Assembly (NCBI GenBank): GCA_015657735.1
Contig: SSSX01000620.1
Location: 1-7,333 of the forward strand
Length of the DNA stretch: 7,333 nt
Direction of reading: 5' to 3'
Origin: Zoogloeaceae bacterium
Lineage (GTDB): Bacteria > Pseudomonadota > Gammaproteobacteria > Burkholderiales > Rhodocyclaceae
Below are positions 6,625 through 7,333 of this stretch, one piece after another. The notes beneath the pieces are model-generated. The model searched no databases. It saw nothing but the letters and a program-made list of their open reading frames with translations, and had not been told where the DNA came from. Position 1 is the stretch's first letter, and every line of letters starts with the position of its first letter. The translations under genes and the position numbers were made by a program.

Positions 6625-6882
6625 ATGAAACTGCAAGTCCTGTTTTCCGCTGCCGTTCTGGCTACCATTACTGCTCTGGCCGCTGTGGTACACGCCGACG
6701 AAAAGGCTGCTCCGGCCACTGAAATGAAGGCGGAAAAGGCGGCTCCCGCGCACGCTATGAAGCCGCACTCGCATGTGCAGGAAAAGACCGGGGCGCCTCC
6801 GAGCGAAAAGCCTGCCGCTCCGGCCAGGAAGAATCCTGCCAATGACAAGACAAAGCACTACCATCCGCGGGATGCCAAGTAA
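6625..6882 (+). CDS. Small secreted His/Met/Lys-rich protein, putative periplasmic metal binder
   Basis: An 85-residue protein that I do not recognise as a named family. Residues 1-24 are a classical Sec signal peptide (Lys at 2, hydrophobic core, cleavage predicted after VHA at 22-24), leaving a mature periplasmic peptide of about 61 residues. The mature part is rich in Ala, Lys, Pro and Glu, has no cysteine and looks unstructured. It begins with two copies of an 11-residue unit (EKAAPATEMK and EKAAPAHAMK, residues 26-35 and 37-46). Potential metal ligands are M34, M45, H43, H48, H50, H78 and H80, grouped at MKPHSH and KHYHPRD. It follows cueR by about 100 bases on the same strand and ends just before a stable hairpin, so it belongs to the copper cluster by position. 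Periplasmic Cu/Ag binding is inference; another role, such as an envelope stress peptide, is possible. Confidence 0.8.
   Translation: MKLQVLFSAAVLATITALAAVVHADEKAAPATEMKAEKAAPAHAMKPHSHVQEKTGAPPSEKPAAPARKNPANDKTKHYHPRDAK
6700..6762 (+). repeat. 33-base in-gene tandem repeat
   Basis: Two copies (6700-6729 and 6733-6762) encode EKAAPATEMK and EKAAPAHAMK, joined by one Ala codon. Eight of ten residues match, while several codons differ at third positions, so the duplication is not recent or has been kept by selection at the protein level. Confidence 0.7.
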
Positions 6883-6899
6883 TCCATCTTTCGGAATGG

Positions 6900-6917
6900 G
6901 CGGCTCTTCGGAGCCGC
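6900..6917 (+). terminator. cUUCGg hairpin, probable end of the copper transcript
   Basis: GCGGCTC (6900-6906), loop TTCG, GAGCCGC (6911-6917) form a perfect 7-base-pair GC-rich stem closed by C-G around the extra-stable UUCG tetraloop. It lies 17 bases after the stop at 6882. The following bases are TAATACC, not a T-run, so it may be a weak terminator or a 3' end protector. A second weaker stem, CCGGGC (6923-6928) with GCTCGG (6935-6940), follows. Confidence 0.55.
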
Positions 6918-6954
6918 TAATACCGGGCTGTTTGGCTCGGCGATGAACACTTGG

Positions 6955-7001
6955 CCATACTGAATGCCTTCATCAGGCTGAAATTCGGTCGATCAGTATG
7001 G
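6955..7001. repeat. Inverted repeat with nested hairpin in the 286-base spacer
   Basis: CCATACTGA (6955-6963) and TCAGTATGG (6993-7001) are perfect 9-base complements separated by 29 bases. Inside, GCCT (6966-6969) and AGGC (6975-6978) can form a smaller hairpin. No open reading frame that I would support covers it. It could be an RNA structure, a protein-binding dyad or a remnant of a small repeat element. Apart from this, the hairpins at 6900-6940 and the promoter at 7049-7077, I see nothing in 6883-7168. Confidence 0.5.
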
Positions 7002-7048
7002 TGGCCCTCGCTTCCGGGGCGCGGGTGGGTGTCGAATATCGGGTTGGG

Positions 7049-7077
7049 TGGGCAGTGTGTCGGACTGCTGTTAAAAT
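7049..7077 (+). promoter_or_regulatory. Possible sigma70 promoter of the downstream hydrolase gene
   Basis: TGGGCA (7049-7054) and TAAAAT (7072-7077, five of six consensus bases) are 17 bases apart. Transcription would start near 7084, giving a leader of about 85 bases before ATG 7169. The good -10 and the position after a probable terminator suggest that the hydrolase is a separate transcription unit. Confidence 0.45.
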
Positions 7078-7168
7078 CAAGGGCTGAAAGTTCCAGCAAA
7101 AAAGCTGATCTCCCGTTTTCGCGGCACATTTGGCCCGATTGATCCTGTCGTTCCCGGATGGTTTTTTC

Positions 7169-7333
7169 ATGGCTCTCGATCCTCAGGCCCAGGCCCTGAT
7201 TGCAATGGTCTATCGCGTCGGTGCGCCGCGCTTCCACGAGCTGGATGTGCATCAGGCCCGGCGTTCCTTCGAAAAACTGCAGGGCACATTCGGCGGTGAG
7301 CCGCAGCCGGTGTCGTCGGTGACCGACGTGCCG
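7169..7333 (+). CDS. Alpha/beta hydrolase (HSL-like esterase/lipase), N-terminal fragment
   Basis: An open frame of 55 codons from ATG 7169 runs without a stop to the end of the window. It reads MALDPQAQALIAMV, then GAPRFHELDVHQARRSFEKL, then a linker towards SSVTDVP. This is the typical N-terminal cap region of hormone-sensitive-lipase-type esterases: DPQ...L, a GAP-x-x-HEL stretch, an AR-x-x-[FY] helix and a V-x-D strand before the core fold. The HGGG oxyanion motif, the GxSxG nucleophile and the rest of the triad lie beyond the window, so catalytic competence cannot be judged. The ribosome binding site is weak (GGATGG at about 7156-7161, then a T-rich spacer). It has no evident link with metal resistance and probably marks the edge of the cluster. 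Confidence 0.7.
   Translation, partial: MALDPQAQALIAMVYRVGAPRFHELDVHQARRSFEKLQGTFGGEPQPVSSVTDVP

Noticed and set aside
7094..7107. CAGC-AAAAAA-GCTG as a terminator hairpin
   Set aside because: The stem is only four pairs with an A-rich loop and no T-run after it on either strand.
6917..7252. 111-codon minus-strand frame covering the spacer and the hydrolase start
   Set aside because: It has no family resemblance and overlaps the well-supported hydrolase N-terminus on the other strand.

Overview
The window is a compact copper/silver-handling cluster from a high-GC Gram-negative bacterium, most likely a beta- or gammaproteobacterium. The evidence is a CusA-type RND pump (which needs an outer membrane to work), a CueR-class regulator with a CueR-type promoter, and GC-rich coding sequence. 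I cannot name a genus. All supported genes lie on the + strand.

Layout. 1-248 is the C-terminal end of a heavy-metal RND pump (cusA-like). It is followed after 34 bases by a P1B-1 ATPase (283-2562) whose N-terminus carries a YHS domain and a CPMHP...CPKCGM heavy-metal-binding domain instead of HMA domains. A 137-base spacer follows, then two translationally coupled small membrane-protein genes: a DUF2933-type His-rich protein (2700-2933) and an isoprenylcysteine-carboxyl-methyltransferase-like protein (2930-3580). Next comes a clear MerR-family promoter with a 19-base spacer and a 7-7-7 dyad (3638-3668). It drives a classical two-HMA-domain CopA (3700-6108) and, 19 bases later, cueR (6128-6523). 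A small secreted His/Met/Lys-rich protein (6625-6882) follows, then a stable cUUCGg hairpin (6900-6917) that probably ends the cluster. After a 286-base non-coding stretch with a long inverted repeat, an unrelated alpha/beta hydrolase gene begins (7169, runs off the end).

How it fits together (inference from family knowledge). CopA and the YHS/HMBD ATPase move Cu(I) or Ag(I) from cytoplasm to periplasm, and the RND pump exports periplasmic ions across the outer membrane. CueR senses cytoplasmic Cu(I)/Ag(I) and activates the copA-cueR promoter, so it also controls its own synthesis. The secreted small protein may bind metal in the periplasm. The DUF2933/methyltransferase pair has no known role in metal handling.

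The main new points are the CueR promoter that overlaps the upstream in-frame ATGs and so moves the copA start to 3700, the uncharacterised small secreted protein with an 11-residue tandem repeat, and the coupled DUF2933/methyltransferase pair inside a metal island. I see no CRISPR array, tRNA, rRNA or insertion sequence.
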